From: Bacteroidota bacterium
GTDB lineage: Bacteria; Bacteroidota; Bacteroidia; B-17B0; Aurantibacillaceae
Assembly (NCBI GenBank): GCA_021155905.1
Contig: JAJNBG010000007.1
Coordinates: 18,134 to 82,133 of the forward strand
Length of the DNA: 64,000 nucleotides
Direction of reading: 5' to 3'
Positions 6,429-14,751 of this stretch are shown here, piece by piece. The notes below the pieces were generated by a model that ran no database searches, was not told the DNA's origin, and saw nothing but the letters and a program-made list of their open reading frames with translations. Positions within the stretch are counted from its first letter, which is position 1; the number at the start of each line of letters is the position of its first letter. The position numbers and the translations under genes were made by a program.

Positions 6429-9338
6429 ATGCTCGATAAATTTATACTTACCATTACGTTTTTAGCGTCGCTTACTCTGGTAAATGCACAAACAGGAAAA
6501 ATAAACGGAAAAATCGTTGATGCCAAAACAGGCGAAACTTTACCCGGTGCCACAGTTCTGATAGAAGGGACAACAAAAGGAGCCTCAAGTGATTTTGACG
6601 GAAATTTTTCATTAAGTGGATTACAACCGGGAAAGTATACCATCATCGCCAGTTATATTACTTATGATAATAAAAAGTTTGTGGATGTACTTGTTAAAGC
6701 AAATGAAGTAACGGACTTTAATATCACATTGGACCAGTCGAGCTCTCAAACACTCAACGAAGTGGTGGTGCAGGCAGAAATGAACAAAGAAAACACCAAC
6801 ACTTTACTGGTGATGCAAAAAAACAATGCCAGCGTCAGTGATGGCATTTCTTCAGAAAGCATCAAAAAAACGCCTGATAGAAGTACAAGTGACGTTTTAA
6901 AACGTGTAACTGGTGCCAGTATCCAGGACAATAAGTTTGCGATTATAAGAGGAATGAGTGACAGATATAACGCAGCCTTTATCAATGGTGCTCCATTACC
7001 AAGTTCCGAAAGTGACAAGAAAGCTTTTTCCTTTGATATCTTTCCGGCAAATTTACTGGATAACATTGTAATCCTTAAAACAGCAACACCCGATCTTCCG
7101 GGAGATTTTGCAGGTGGTGTTATTCAAATCAATACCAAAAGTATTCCTGAAAAAAATTCGCAAAGTATAGCGATAGGCGCGGGATACAACACACAAACCA
7201 CTTTCAAGGATTTTAAAACTTATAAAGGAGGAAAAACAGATTGGATAGGACTGGACGATGGTACCCGGGCGATCCCAACAGGCCTGCCGTCCACCAGAGA
7301 TTTTTCAAACGTAAAACTGGATCAGATAGAATATGCCAAAATGGTAAATTACGACTGGACATTACAGACTAAAAAAGCCTTGCCAAATTTGAATTTCCAG
7401 TATTCACTTGCAAACGTTGGAAAAATATTTAAAAGAGAGGCTGGAAGTATTTTTGCGATTACCTACAATAAAAATAACAATACGGTTTTCACCAACAAAC
7501 GGGATTTCTCTGAAGAAGGGGAAGAACAAGCGGTATCAAAACTTTCTGATTATAAAGACACTTCATACACCACGAATGTATTAGCGAGTGTTTTATGGAA
7601 TCTTGCCTATAAAATTCATGATAATCACCAGTTGGGATTAAAAAATTTATATAGTATTAATTCAGAAGACAGAGTTGTTACCAGAAGAGGAGCATCAGAT
7701 TATGCGCTTAACAAATGGGAAAAATCAAGCGTCAGATGGTTCACACAAAACCAGATCTATTCGGGCCAGTTAAATGGCGACCACTATATCGAAAAAGCGA
7801 AAGTGAAAATCAAATGGGTGGTTGGTTACAGTGATATTAAGAGAGAATTACCCAACCTAAGAACTGTGAAGTATACTAAATTTTCGATTAAACAAAATGT
7901 AGAAAATGATTCTGTTCAATATTATGCGGTAATTGAACCAGTTAAAAATTCAACGTCCACAGATAATGGCGGTACAATGTTATTTGCAACGACTAAGGAG
8001 ACGATAAAAAGTGCAAAATATGACATCAGCAGGGTTTTTAAAATAAAAAAATCCCAGCATGAAGTTAAAATAGGTGGGAACCACATTTTCAAGGATAGAA
8101 GTTTTGAAGCACGCTTCCTGGGATACGCGATGTATAGAAGAAATTCATCTCTCCAGGCAAATACCTCACTTTTATTTTTAGATGAAAGCCAGATTTTCGC
8201 TCCGGAAAACATTGGTATTCATACTGAATGGACCGGAAACAAAGACGGAGGGTTTTTACTTGCTGAAGCCACTACTCCGAAAGACAATTATAAGGCATCT
8301 GCCATTTTACATGCCGCTTACTTATCAGTGGACTCAAGAATCTTTGATAAATTCAGATTTATTTACGGAGCACGTGTTGAATCCTATAACCAAAAAATAA
8401 CTTATTTTTTACAACCTGATACTGCCACAGTAAGAGATTCAACGGTAATTGATCTACTGCCATCCATTAATGCAGTGTACAGTGTCAATGACAAAATCAA
8501 TATAAGACTAGCCTACTACAGAACAATTTCAAGACCTGAATTCAGAGAATTAGTGCCGTTTACTTTTAAAGACTTTATCACCGGGTACAGTATTGCAGGA
8601 AACACGGATTTGGTCAGAGCAAAAATTGACAACTATGATATTCGCGGAGAATGGTATCCGGGAGCAGGTCAAATTGTATCGGCATCGGGCTTCTATAAGC
8701 GAATTACCAACGCAACAGAAATGGCCGTAGATGGGGCAGCACAAATTAAAAGTTTAACTTACGTGAACGTACCATTGGTGGAAAATATTGGATTCGAACT
8801 GGAATATCGTTTCAAATTAAGTACACTTTTAAGAACTGATTCTTCAAAAATTCTTGATAATCTAACTTTGTTCACCAACTTTGCCTACATTAATTCCAAA
8901 GTTGATGTGAGTAAAATTTTGGGTACAACCGCTGAAACTCGTCCGTTACAAGGCCAATCACCTTACATCATCAATGCAGGCCTTCAATACCTTGATAGTG
9001 ATAAAGGCTGGGGAGCAAGTATCTCTTATAATGTTATCGGAAGAAGAATTGTTATTGTAGGTAATGACGCGGAGCCTGATTTTTATGAGACTCCCAGGCA
9101 TGTATTGGATATTCAATTATCAAAACTATTTAAACAAAAATTTGAAATTAAGTTAAATGTCAGGGATATTTTGGCACAGCGCCAGATCTGGTACCAGGAC
9201 CTTAACAAAAATGGAAAATTAGATAAATCTTCTGAGAATGAAAATCAAAATCTGACACATACATACGCAACAGATAATATTATGTTCAGTACAAAGCTTG
9301 CTCCAACGATCTCACTTTCCTTTTCTTACAAATTCTAA
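6429..9338 (+). CDS. TonB-dependent outer-membrane receptor with N-terminal regulatory domain
   Basis: 969 residues from the ATG at 6429. The upstream TTG extension is rejected because a typical signal peptide begins here and ends at LVNAQ. Next come a carboxypeptidase-regulatory-like domain (about 23-105, GKINGKIVDAKTGETLPGATV), a plug (about 130-235, with RGMSDRYNAAFINGAPLPSS and PDLPGDFAGGVIQINTKS), then a long beta-barrel ending in a C-terminal Phe (SLSFSYKF). It imports an unidentified ligand using TonB energy. There is no SusD partner; the next gene is a T9SS surface protein. The two upstream repeat arrays suggest induction by an OmpR/PhoB regulator, so a phosphorus source is a reasonable but unproven guess for the ligand. 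Confidence 0.9.
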   Translation: MLDKFILTITFLASLTLVNAQTGKINGKIVDAKTGETLPGATVLIEGTTKGASSDFDGNFSLSGLQPGKYTIIASYITYDNKKFVDVLVKANEVTDFNITLDQSSSQTLNEVVVQAEMNKENTNTLLVMQKNNASVSDGISSESIKKTPDRSTSDVLKRVTGASIQDNKFAIIRGMSDRYNAAFINGAPLPSSESDKKAFSFDIFPANLLDNIVILKTATPDLPGDFAGGVIQINTKSIPEKNSQSIAIGAGYNTQTTFKDFKTYKGGKTDWIGLDDGTRAIPTGLPSTRDFSNVKLDQIEYAKMVNYDWTLQTKKALPNLNFQYSLANVGKIFKREAGSIFAITYNKNNNTVFTNKRDFSEEGEEQAVSKLSDYKDTSYTTNVLASVLWNLAYKIHDNHQLGLKNLYSINSEDRVVTRRGASDYALNKWEKSSVRWFTQNQIYSGQLNGDHYIEKAKVKIKWVVGYSDIKRELPNLRTVKYTKFSIKQNVENDSVQYYAVIEPVKNSTSTDNGGTMLFATTKETIKSAKYDISRVFKIKKSQHEVKIGGNHIFKDRSFEARFLGYAMYRRNSSLQANTSLLFLDESQIFAPENIGIHTEWTGNKDGGFLLAEATTPKDNYKASAILHAAYLSVDSRIFDKFRFIYGARVESYNQKITYFLQPDTATVRDSTVIDLLPSINAVYSVNDKINIRLAYYRTISRPEFRELVPFTFKDFITGYSIAGNTDLVRAKIDNYDIRGEWYPGAGQIVSASGFYKRITNATEMAVDGAAQIKSLTYVNVPLVENIGFELEYRFKLSTLLRTDSSKILDNLTLFTNFAYINSKVDVSKILGTTAETRPLQGQSPYIINAGLQYLDSDKGWGASISYNVIGRRIVIVGNDAEPDFYETPRHVLDIQLSKLFKQKFEIKLNVRDILAQRQIWYQDLNKNGKLDKSSENENQNLTHTYATDNIMFSTKLAPTISLSFSYKF

Positions 9339-9360
9339 GACATACAGTACCAGCATCTAT

Positions 9361-9446
9361 GTTAAGGCTTTGTAAAGTTGATTCGTTTTTGTTAACGTTC
9401 AGTTAATGTAATTGTAAAGCAGATGTAAACTTAGTTTAATGTTACC
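9361..9446 (+). promoter_or_regulatory. Long PHO-box-like array before the T9SS surface protein
   Basis: GTTAAG at 9361 and GTAAAG at 9372 form one 11-base pair. A longer run follows: GTTAAC at 9391, GTTAAT at 9402, GTAAAG at 9414, GTAAAC at 9425 and TTAATG at 9436, spaced 11, 12, 11 and 11 bases, then GTTACC at 9441. This is the clearest array in the window. Confidence 0.6.
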
Positions 9447-9461
9447 GAAAGAATGTTGAAA

Positions 9462-9469
9462 TAGATTTG
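9462..9469 (+). promoter_or_regulatory. -7 box of the T9SS surface-protein gene
   Basis: TAGATTTG is an exact match to TAnnTTTG, 25 bases before the ATG. No TTG sits 19 bases upstream, which fits a promoter that depends on an activator bound at the repeats at 9391-9446. Confidence 0.55.
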
Positions 9470-9494
9470 CACATCAAAAAACTAAAACAAAAAA

Positions 9495-11219
9495 ATGAAA
9501 AAAATTTACTTATCAGCGGCGGCTCTTTTAGCTTGCTCGTTTTTAAACGCTCAATCAGCGTTCACCTGGGACGTGACATCTTATAAAGGTGCATTCCCTG
9601 TAACAGACAATACACCTGCAACAGACTGGACCTCAGGCTGGGCAAACTGGGACCCTGAAAACACTGCTTATGCAGCGCCTACTTCAACTTTAACCGGTGA
9701 CATTACTTCTAATACTTCCATCAGTGGGGTAGTTTATTTAAATGGTTTTGTTCATGTGAAAAATAATGCAGTTCTAACAATAGCAGCCGGTACTGTGATC
9801 AGATGTAAAATGACGGATGCCAGTTTAACGCCGGGTACTTTAATCATTACCAGGGGATCAAAAATAATGGCTCAAGGAACTGCATCACAGCCAATCGTAT
9901 TTACGTCCATCCAGGATGTAGCTACAGGACGTAACCCTGGTGATTGGGGTGGTGTTATCATCTTAGGTAATGGTGTCATTAATACCGGAGGTATTTCCAC
10001 TAGTCCTAATGTAAGTAAAGTGGAAGGATTTGTTACAGCTGATCCGTTAAGATACTACGGAGGAACAAATGATGCTGATAATTCAGGTGTTTTATCATAT
10101 GTAAGAATAGAATTTGCCGGAGTTGCTTTAGACCCTTTGCAAACAAACTCTGAAATCAACGGCTTAACTTTAGGTGGTGTTGGTTCAGGAACAAAAATTG
10201 ATCACATCCAGATTTCCTTCTCGGGAGATGATGCTTTTGAATGGTTTGGCGGAACTGTGGACGCTAAACATTTAATTGCTTACAGAACCACTGATGATGA
10301 TTTTGACACTGACTTTGGATACAGAGGTCGCGTACAATTTGGCTTAGGAGTTAAAGATCCGGATATCTGGGACGCAATTTCCGGTGGAGCAAGTAACGGT
10401 TTTGAATCAGATAATAATGGAACTTCTCCTTATTTAGCTTTACCATTAACTAAACCGGTATTTTCAAATATGACTTTTATCGGTGCTAAAGGCGATGGAA
10501 CCGTTTATGGTGCAGGAACTTTACCTGCAGGCGAAGCTCACGAGGCTTCTGCGCACATCCGTCGTAACTCAGCTTTAAGCTTATTCAACTCTTTAATCTT
10601 AGGATACGAGAAAGGTTTACGTTTTCAAAACGCTGTTACGCAGGATAATTTCCAGGCAGTAGGCACCGATTCTATGGCTTATTTCTCAAATCTAAATATC
10701 ACTGCTGAAATTCCTTCAACGTATATTACCGAATCTGCTACAGCATTTAACCAACCTTGGTACCATGTGTATGCAACTGCAAATTCAATTGATACGGCAA
10801 CAACCATTGCACAGATCAATTTTGTAAATGCATTTTCCGCTTTAGGATCTGCACGCGACTACCGCTTAAATACCGCTTCTACAGCGTCAGTAGGAGCATC
10901 ATTTGCAAGTCCGGCATTCGTTGGTGGCTTTACAGGTGTAAACGAAATAAACGGAAACACAACCCTTTCATTTGGTTTGTATCCTAATCCCGCATCACAA
11001 AACACCAATATTGCGTTCGGTTTAACTGAAAAAAATAAAGTTACTATTTTGATTTATGATGTTGTAGGTAATTTGGTTTCAGTGCCTGCTCAAAGTGAAT
11101 TCGAAAAAGGAAGCCATACAATAAACATAAACACGTCGGATTTATCCGCAGGAATCTATTATGTATCGTTGACCATAGATTCAAAAAAGGAAACACAAAA
11201 ATTAATCATCGCTCACTAA
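9495..11219 (+). CDS. T9SS-sorted cell-surface protein, probable beta-helix
   Basis: 574 residues. A signal peptide ends near FLNAQ (residue 19). A repetitive, Gly/Asn/Asp-rich body looks like a right-handed beta-helix (VHVKNNAVLTIAAGTVI, GTLIITRGSKIMAQG, PIVFTSIQD, DWGGVIILGNGVI). An acidic stretch TTDDDFDTDFGYRGR at about 264-278 could bind cations. The last 80 residues are a type A T9SS sorting domain (SFGLYPNPASQNTNIAF to SAGIYYVSLTIDSKKETQKLIIAH). It is expected on the cell surface. Its position after the TonB receptor and the shared upstream arrays suggest the two work together, perhaps as ligand capture and import. Confidence 0.8.
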   Translation: MKKIYLSAAALLACSFLNAQSAFTWDVTSYKGAFPVTDNTPATDWTSGWANWDPENTAYAAPTSTLTGDITSNTSISGVVYLNGFVHVKNNAVLTIAAGTVIRCKMTDASLTPGTLIITRGSKIMAQGTASQPIVFTSIQDVATGRNPGDWGGVIILGNGVINTGGISTSPNVSKVEGFVTADPLRYYGGTNDADNSGVLSYVRIEFAGVALDPLQTNSEINGLTLGGVGSGTKIDHIQISFSGDDAFEWFGGTVDAKHLIAYRTTDDDFDTDFGYRGRVQFGLGVKDPDIWDAISGGASNGFESDNNGTSPYLALPLTKPVFSNMTFIGAKGDGTVYGAGTLPAGEAHEASAHIRRNSALSLFNSLILGYEKGLRFQNAVTQDNFQAVGTDSMAYFSNLNITAEIPSTYITESATAFNQPWYHVYATANSIDTATTIAQINFVNAFSALGSARDYRLNTASTASVGASFASPAFVGGFTGVNEINGNTTLSFGLYPNPASQNTNIAFGLTEKNKVTILIYDVVGNLVSVPAQSEFEKGSHTININTSDLSAGIYYVSLTIDSKKETQKLIIAH

Positions 11220-11232
11220 TTCAAAAATAAGT

Positions 11233-11265
11233 AAAGGCACGAACGAATGTTCGTGCCTTTTTTTT
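11233..11265 (+). terminator. Hairpin terminator directly before the degenerate response regulator
   Basis: AAAGGCACGAAC pairs perfectly with GTTCGTGCCTTT around GAAT, followed by a run of eight T. The next ATG is only four bases after the T-run, so the downstream gene is either reached by read-through or has its promoter inside the hairpin or upstream gene. Confidence 0.88.
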
Positions 11266-11268
11266 ATA

Positions 11269-11961
11269 ATGTCATCTACCTTCAATATAGTCATTTGCTC
11301 CAATTCTGATTCGTCGATGAAAAAGACGAAAGAGTATTTAGAGGAAAAAAAGTACCATGTTACTATTGTAGCATCAGAAGAGCATATACATCAAATGCTT
11401 AAGGATGGCCATGTGAACCTGGTTATCATTGAACTGGACTATGCACCGAAAGATGGCATTACGTTAACCTCCGATATCAGGAACCAGAAAGAGATTGAAC
11501 AACCCTACATTATTATTTTCTCAAACAAACAGGATGATTATATTCAGATCACAGCTTTTAATTCAGGCGCCGATGACTTTATCATTTCTCCCGTTAAACC
11601 AATTCTGCTAGAGGCGCGGATTGCCACCTTAAAAAAACGTTTACTGAGTAAAAGTGAAGACATATCCGAAGTAGATAAGCATCCCAATTTTTTTGTTGAT
11701 AAGGAACAATACCTCATTATCACAAAGGCCGGAAAAATCAGCCTGCCAAGGAAAGAATTTGAAATGCTGACCCTGATGTATGAAAACGCACACAAAATAT
11801 TTACACGCTTGGATTTCGCTAAATTGATCTGGAACATGCCTGAGGTAGCCAACAGCAGAACCATTGACATTCATATCCGGAACATTCGCAGAACTTTGGG
11901 AAACGAGATCATCAAAACAACCAAAGGAGTCGGATATACCATTAATAAAGACCTGCTTTAG
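11269..11961 (+). CDS. OmpR-family response regulator with a phosphorylation-dead receiver
   Basis: 230 residues and paralogous to the regulator at 3021-3710. The C-terminal winged helix is intact (RTIDIHIRNIRRTLG, TTKGVGYTIN). The receiver keeps the fold but has lost the chemistry. The acidic pair is replaced by S11/N12, the phospho-acceptor position by E55 (ELDYAPKDG) and the catalytic Lys by S108 (FIISPVKP), while S85 is kept. A Glu at the acceptor site can mimic phosphorylation, so the protein may be constitutively active or respond to another signal. It follows the T9SS surface gene behind a strong terminator. Its targets may be the 11-base repeat arrays in this cluster (inference). Confidence 0.85.
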   Translation: MSSTFNIVICSNSDSSMKKTKEYLEEKKYHVTIVASEEHIHQMLKDGHVNLVIIELDYAPKDGITLTSDIRNQKEIEQPYIIIFSNKQDDYIQITAFNSGADDFIISPVKPILLEARIATLKKRLLSKSEDISEVDKHPNFFVDKEQYLIITKAGKISLPRKEFEMLTLMYENAHKIFTRLDFAKLIWNMPEVANSRTIDIHIRNIRRTLGNEIIKTTKGVGYTINKDLL

Positions 11962-12057
11962 TAATTTCTATTACTTTTCTTTAAATACTCAATCCAAACA
12001 GTCTGAAATAATCTCAAAGGACTACTTTTTTCACTACCTTAGATAAAATAAAAACTT

Positions 12058-12471
12058 ATGATACAAGGTCAGATTGTTTGGTTTGAAATACCAGTTTCAG
12101 ATCTTGAAAGAGCAATACAGTTTTATACCGCAGTATTAGCGACCCCTATCGAGAAAATAAAAATTCTGGAAACAGAGCAAGGTGTTTTTAATAAAGGTGA
12201 AAATTCTGTGAGAGGTGTTTTAACTGTAAAAGAAAATCACCAACCTGGTTCCGGAGTTGTTTTATTTTTCTATGTGCTTAATCTTTCTGAGAGCTTAGAA
12301 AAAGTGGAGGAATATGGCGGAAAAATTCTCGTTGAAAAAACATTGCTTAAACAAAAAACTACTTCCGGACATCTATCCATTGCTAGCAATCTGATCGATG
12401 GTAAATTAGGGTATTTTGCAGAGTTTCAGGATTGCGAGGGAAATCGCATCTGCCTTTATTCAAATGCTTAA
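12058..12471 (+). CDS. VOC-family (glyoxalase/bleomycin-resistance fold) protein
   Basis: 137 residues, one vicinal-oxygen-chelate domain of two beta-alpha-beta-beta-beta units. It starts IVWFEIPVSDLERAIQFYTAVL and ends GYFAEFQDCEGNRICLYSN. Usual metal ligands in this fold are His, Glu or Gln at strand ends; E105-like and E137-like acidic residues are present, but the N-terminal His is not obvious. The reaction cannot be assigned. It is cytoplasmic and transcribed singly, and its 3' hairpin is shared with the convergent small basic protein. Confidence 0.8.
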   Translation: MIQGQIVWFEIPVSDLERAIQFYTAVLATPIEKIKILETEQGVFNKGENSVRGVLTVKENHQPGSGVVLFFYVLNLSESLEKVEEYGGKILVEKTLLKQKTTSGHLSIASNLIDGKLGYFAEFQDCEGNRICLYSNA

Positions 12472-12480
12472 TCACAAAAC

Positions 12481-12516
12481 AAAAAGAGCCTGTATGTAGT
12501 ATACAGGCTCTTTTTT
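12481..12516. terminator. Bidirectional terminator
   Basis: AAAAGAGCCTGTAT pairs with ATACAGGCTCTTTT around a short GTAGT loop. It serves the VOC gene (+) and the small basic protein gene (-). Confidence 0.88.
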
Positions 12517-12529
12517 ATTTTACAAAAAT

Positions 12530-12709
12530 TTATTTTCTTTTTGTTGCAGCTTTCTTCACCGAATTTTTAGCAGCAACCTTTTTTACAGGTGCGCTTTTTT
12601 CTTCTGTCTTCTGGGCCTCTTTCTTTGGAGCATCAATGTTTAACGCCTGCATTATCAAGATCTGGTTTCTAAGAATCTGCTTCAGCATTTCTTTACTTTC
12701 TTTTTTCAT
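12530..12709 (-). CDS. Small basic protein with a histone-H1-like Lys/Ala tail
   Basis: 59 residues, starting at the ATG at 12709 (MKKESKEMLKQILRNQ) and stopping at 12530. The first half is an amphipathic helix (MLKQILRNQILIMQALNI). The second half is Lys/Ala-rich (APVKKVAAKNSVKKAATKRK) and resembles the tail of the H1-like protein at 16139. It probably binds nucleic acid. The coding case rests on a protein-like sequence, a clean ATG and a shared terminator just after the stop. It was found by reading the minus strand, as it is too short for usual gene-length cut-offs. Confidence 0.65.
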   Translation of the reverse strand: MKKESKEMLKQILRNQILIMQALNIDAPKKEAQKTEEKSAPVKKVAAKNSVKKAATKRK

Positions 12710-12834
12710 AATTAAATTTTAGTGTATGCAAAAATAAGATGATTTCCGAAAAAACTCCATTAAAAATAACGGTATGATAGTATTAATAACTTTAAATTTA
12801 CATTGAGTCCCTATACTTCGTATAAAAAAAATAA

Positions 12835-13056
12835 CAAGGTCAAGATTTTTATCCACGCAATTCAACGCGCCATTTTAAGAAGTTAAATAAGCATGTTCTC
12901 AGGCTCAATATCCTTTTCGATTATCAGCAGATAGGCCGCAAACCATTTAATTTTACAAATGAAAATCAGGATAAATATTTAAAATACATTAGTCACTTAC
13001 ATAAAAATGAAGGTATTGACGGAACCGTCGAAGAAGTTCGACAGTGGGCGCATTCT
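12835..13056 (+). pseudogene. Possible gene remnant, 74 open codons without a start
   Basis: An open frame runs between the stop at 12832 and the stop at 13057. It contains no ATG, GTG or TTG, yet reads like protein (HFKKLNKHVLRLN, IGRKPFNF, KYLKYISHLHKNEGIDG, TVEEVRQWAHS). I infer the 3' remnant of a larger gene that has lost its start. The family is not recognised. Chance is possible at this length. The stretch from 12710 to 13061 otherwise holds nothing I can support. Confidence 0.3.
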
Positions 13057-13061
13057 TGACC

Positions 13062-13069
13062 TATTTTTG
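13062..13069 (+). promoter_or_regulatory. -7 box of the PepSY-like gene
   Basis: TATTTTTG matches TAnnTTTG exactly and lies 25 bases before the ATG at 13095. No TTG is found at the -33 position. Confidence 0.5.
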
Positions 13070-13094
13070 TATTACAATTTTAGATCATACGAAC

Positions 13095-13550
13095 ATGAAA
13101 ACCTTATACATAATCATAGCCTTTGTTTTGGGACTTAGTCCTGCAAACGCGCAAATTTCAATTGAAACGAAAGTACCTTCTAAAGTGAGAGACGCTTTTA
13201 CTAAACATTACCCGGATGTGAAAAATGAAAAATGGGGCAAAGACGGGAGCAATTATGAAGCTGAATTCGTAGTGAACAAGACAGAAAGTTCTGCCGTTTA
13301 TGATAGTGACGGTAATTTTATTGAATCCGTGGTTGAACTGAAAGCCTCTGAACTTCCGAAAGCGGTGATTGATTACGTTGCCACTAACTTAAACGGTAAA
13401 AGAATAAAAGAGGCGGGTAAGATTACAGATGCCGCAGGTAAAATAAGTTACAAGGCTGAAGTGGGCCGCGAAGACTACATCTTTGATTCCGATTGCTCCT
13501 TTGTAAGAAAGGATGATGAAAAAGGAAAGAATGATGATCAGGATTATTGA
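13095..13550 (+). CDS. Exported PepSY-like (BLIP-fold) protein
   Basis: 151 residues from the ATG at 13095. The GTG at 13044 is rejected because the signal peptide (MKTLYIIIAFVLGLSPANAQ) begins here and a promoter box lies between. Two beta-lactamase-inhibitor-like repeats follow. The first begins VPSKVRDAFTKHYPDVKNEKW and the second ELPKAVIDYVATNLNGKRI. The tail is highly acidic (DDEKGKNDDQDY). This PepSY_like family is common in Bacteroidota periplasms and has no known activity. The gene ends at a strong hairpin at 13577-13615. Confidence 0.75.
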   Translation: MKTLYIIIAFVLGLSPANAQISIETKVPSKVRDAFTKHYPDVKNEKWGKDGSNYEAEFVVNKTESSAVYDSDGNFIESVVELKASELPKAVIDYVATNLNGKRIKEAGKITDAAGKISYKAEVGREDYIFDSDCSFVRKDDEKGKNDDQDY

Positions 13551-13576
13551 CCGTTCTCAATTTATTTTGCTAAAAT

Positions 13577-13615
13577 AAAAAAAGCCCTCTGTTATTTCTA
13601 ACAGAGGGCTTTTTT
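13577..13615 (+). terminator. Hairpin terminator after the PepSY-like gene
   Basis: AAGCCCTCTGTTA pairs with TAACAGAGGGCTT and is followed by a T-run. Confidence 0.88.
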
Positions 13616-13734
13616 GTTATTCCGGCAGCAGGGGGAGTTGCAGCTTGTAAACAATTTGATTCGAAAAAAGAGCCGATAAATAAAAATGTGCAAAAAACCC
13701 GTTTAACGGTAGGAAGAGGCTAAAAACTTTAATC

Positions 13735-13742
13735 TATATTTG
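13735..13742 (+). promoter_or_regulatory. -7 box of the 291-residue T9SS gene
   Basis: TATATTTG is an exact TAnnTTTG match, 66 bases before the ATG at 13808. Confidence 0.45.
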
Positions 13743-13807
13743 AATGTGATCAAAATAGTGCTCCTTATGTTACATCTACAAATAAATAAAAAATAACACA
13801 TATTCCT

Positions 13808-14683
13808 ATGAGACTCACATTATTCTTCCTATTTATACAGTTAACCATTTATAGCCAATCTTCGTTGTATAAACCATTTTGTAATAACCCAAGCTGGACC
13901 GTCGTGTCAACCAGTTTTGGCATGTCGGCTTACGAAACATATCAATACCAAACCGATACTATAATTGGTAGTTATAGCTATAAAAAAATAAAAAATGTAA
14001 ACAGTAGTTCCTTTGCTCTATTTCGAGAAGTTGCAGCGCAAAAAAAAGTATATCAGTATGACCTCGCTAATTCCATGGATTTCTTATACATAGATTTCAA
14101 TTTAAATTATGGCGATTCATTTAATCTTACCATAGGGGGCAGCGTATACTCATTAACAGTCTGCACAAAAGACTCGATGTTAATAAATGGCTGTTATCAT
14201 AATAAAGTTAATTTATCTAATAACGGAGGGTTTAATAGTTATAACTTTGTAGAAGGAATATTATCAGAAATAAATCCTTTAAACCCCTTCCGATGGCCCG
14301 GAGATCCGCAGGTCTATACAACATGTGAATGCCATAACGGCCAATTTTATTATGATAACCTTGGAAGTCCTTTTGCCCCTTTTAGTTGTAATTTGTCATG
14401 TACCCCACCTACTCCGTGTTCGGTAATAAACAGCCAGGAAGATCTTGAATCTTATTTACAATTTACTATTTATCCGAACCCGATAAGTTCAGTGGTGAAC
14501 ATAGAAGATAGCCAAAATGAATTGCATACTGCCAAAATTGATATTAAAAATATACTCGGTGAGAGCGTACATAACAGTTCTTTTATATCCCAAATTGATC
14601 TGGCACATCTTCCTCCGGGCGTATATTTTTTGACAATTCGAACCGGTTATAAATTGAATACGATTAAGTTTATCAAACAATAG
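13808..14683 (+). CDS. T9SS-sorted exported protein of unknown function
   Basis: 291 residues. A signal peptide ends near IYSQ (residue 17). The middle is a Cys-containing beta-rich domain (about 20-205; Cys in TVCTKDS, NGCYH, TTCECHNG, FSCNLSCTPP). The last 75 residues are a T9SS type A sorting domain (FTIYPNPISSVVNI to LPPGVYFLTIRTGYKLNTIKFIKQ). The body is of the short DUF-like type often found as lone secreted Bacteroidota proteins, with no enzymatic motif. It lies 68 bases before the frameshifted protease gene and may be co-transcribed with it. Confidence 0.75.
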   Translation: MRLTLFFLFIQLTIYSQSSLYKPFCNNPSWTVVSTSFGMSAYETYQYQTDTIIGSYSYKKIKNVNSSSFALFREVAAQKKVYQYDLANSMDFLYIDFNLNYGDSFNLTIGGSVYSLTVCTKDSMLINGCYHNKVNLSNNGGFNSYNFVEGILSEINPLNPFRWPGDPQVYTTCECHNGQFYYDNLGSPFAPFSCNLSCTPPTPCSVINSQEDLESYLQFTIYPNPISSVVNIEDSQNELHTAKIDIKNILGESVHNSSFISQIDLAHLPPGVYFLTIRTGYKLNTIKFIKQ

Positions 14684-14751
14684 AGTCATAAATACAGAAA
14701 TAAACAAAAAATTATATGGGCTCTGCTGTCACTATTTAAAACCCGCTGTCA

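Noticed and set aside
6429..11219. Polysaccharide utilisation locus (SusCD)
   Set aside because: No SusD, glycoside hydrolase or sugar regulator; the receptor lacks the SusC-type partner.
13619..13723. Open frame reading IPAAGGVAACKQFDSKKE after the 13577 terminator
   Set aside because: Looks faintly like a lipoprotein tail but has no start, is short, and sits between a terminator and a promoter box.
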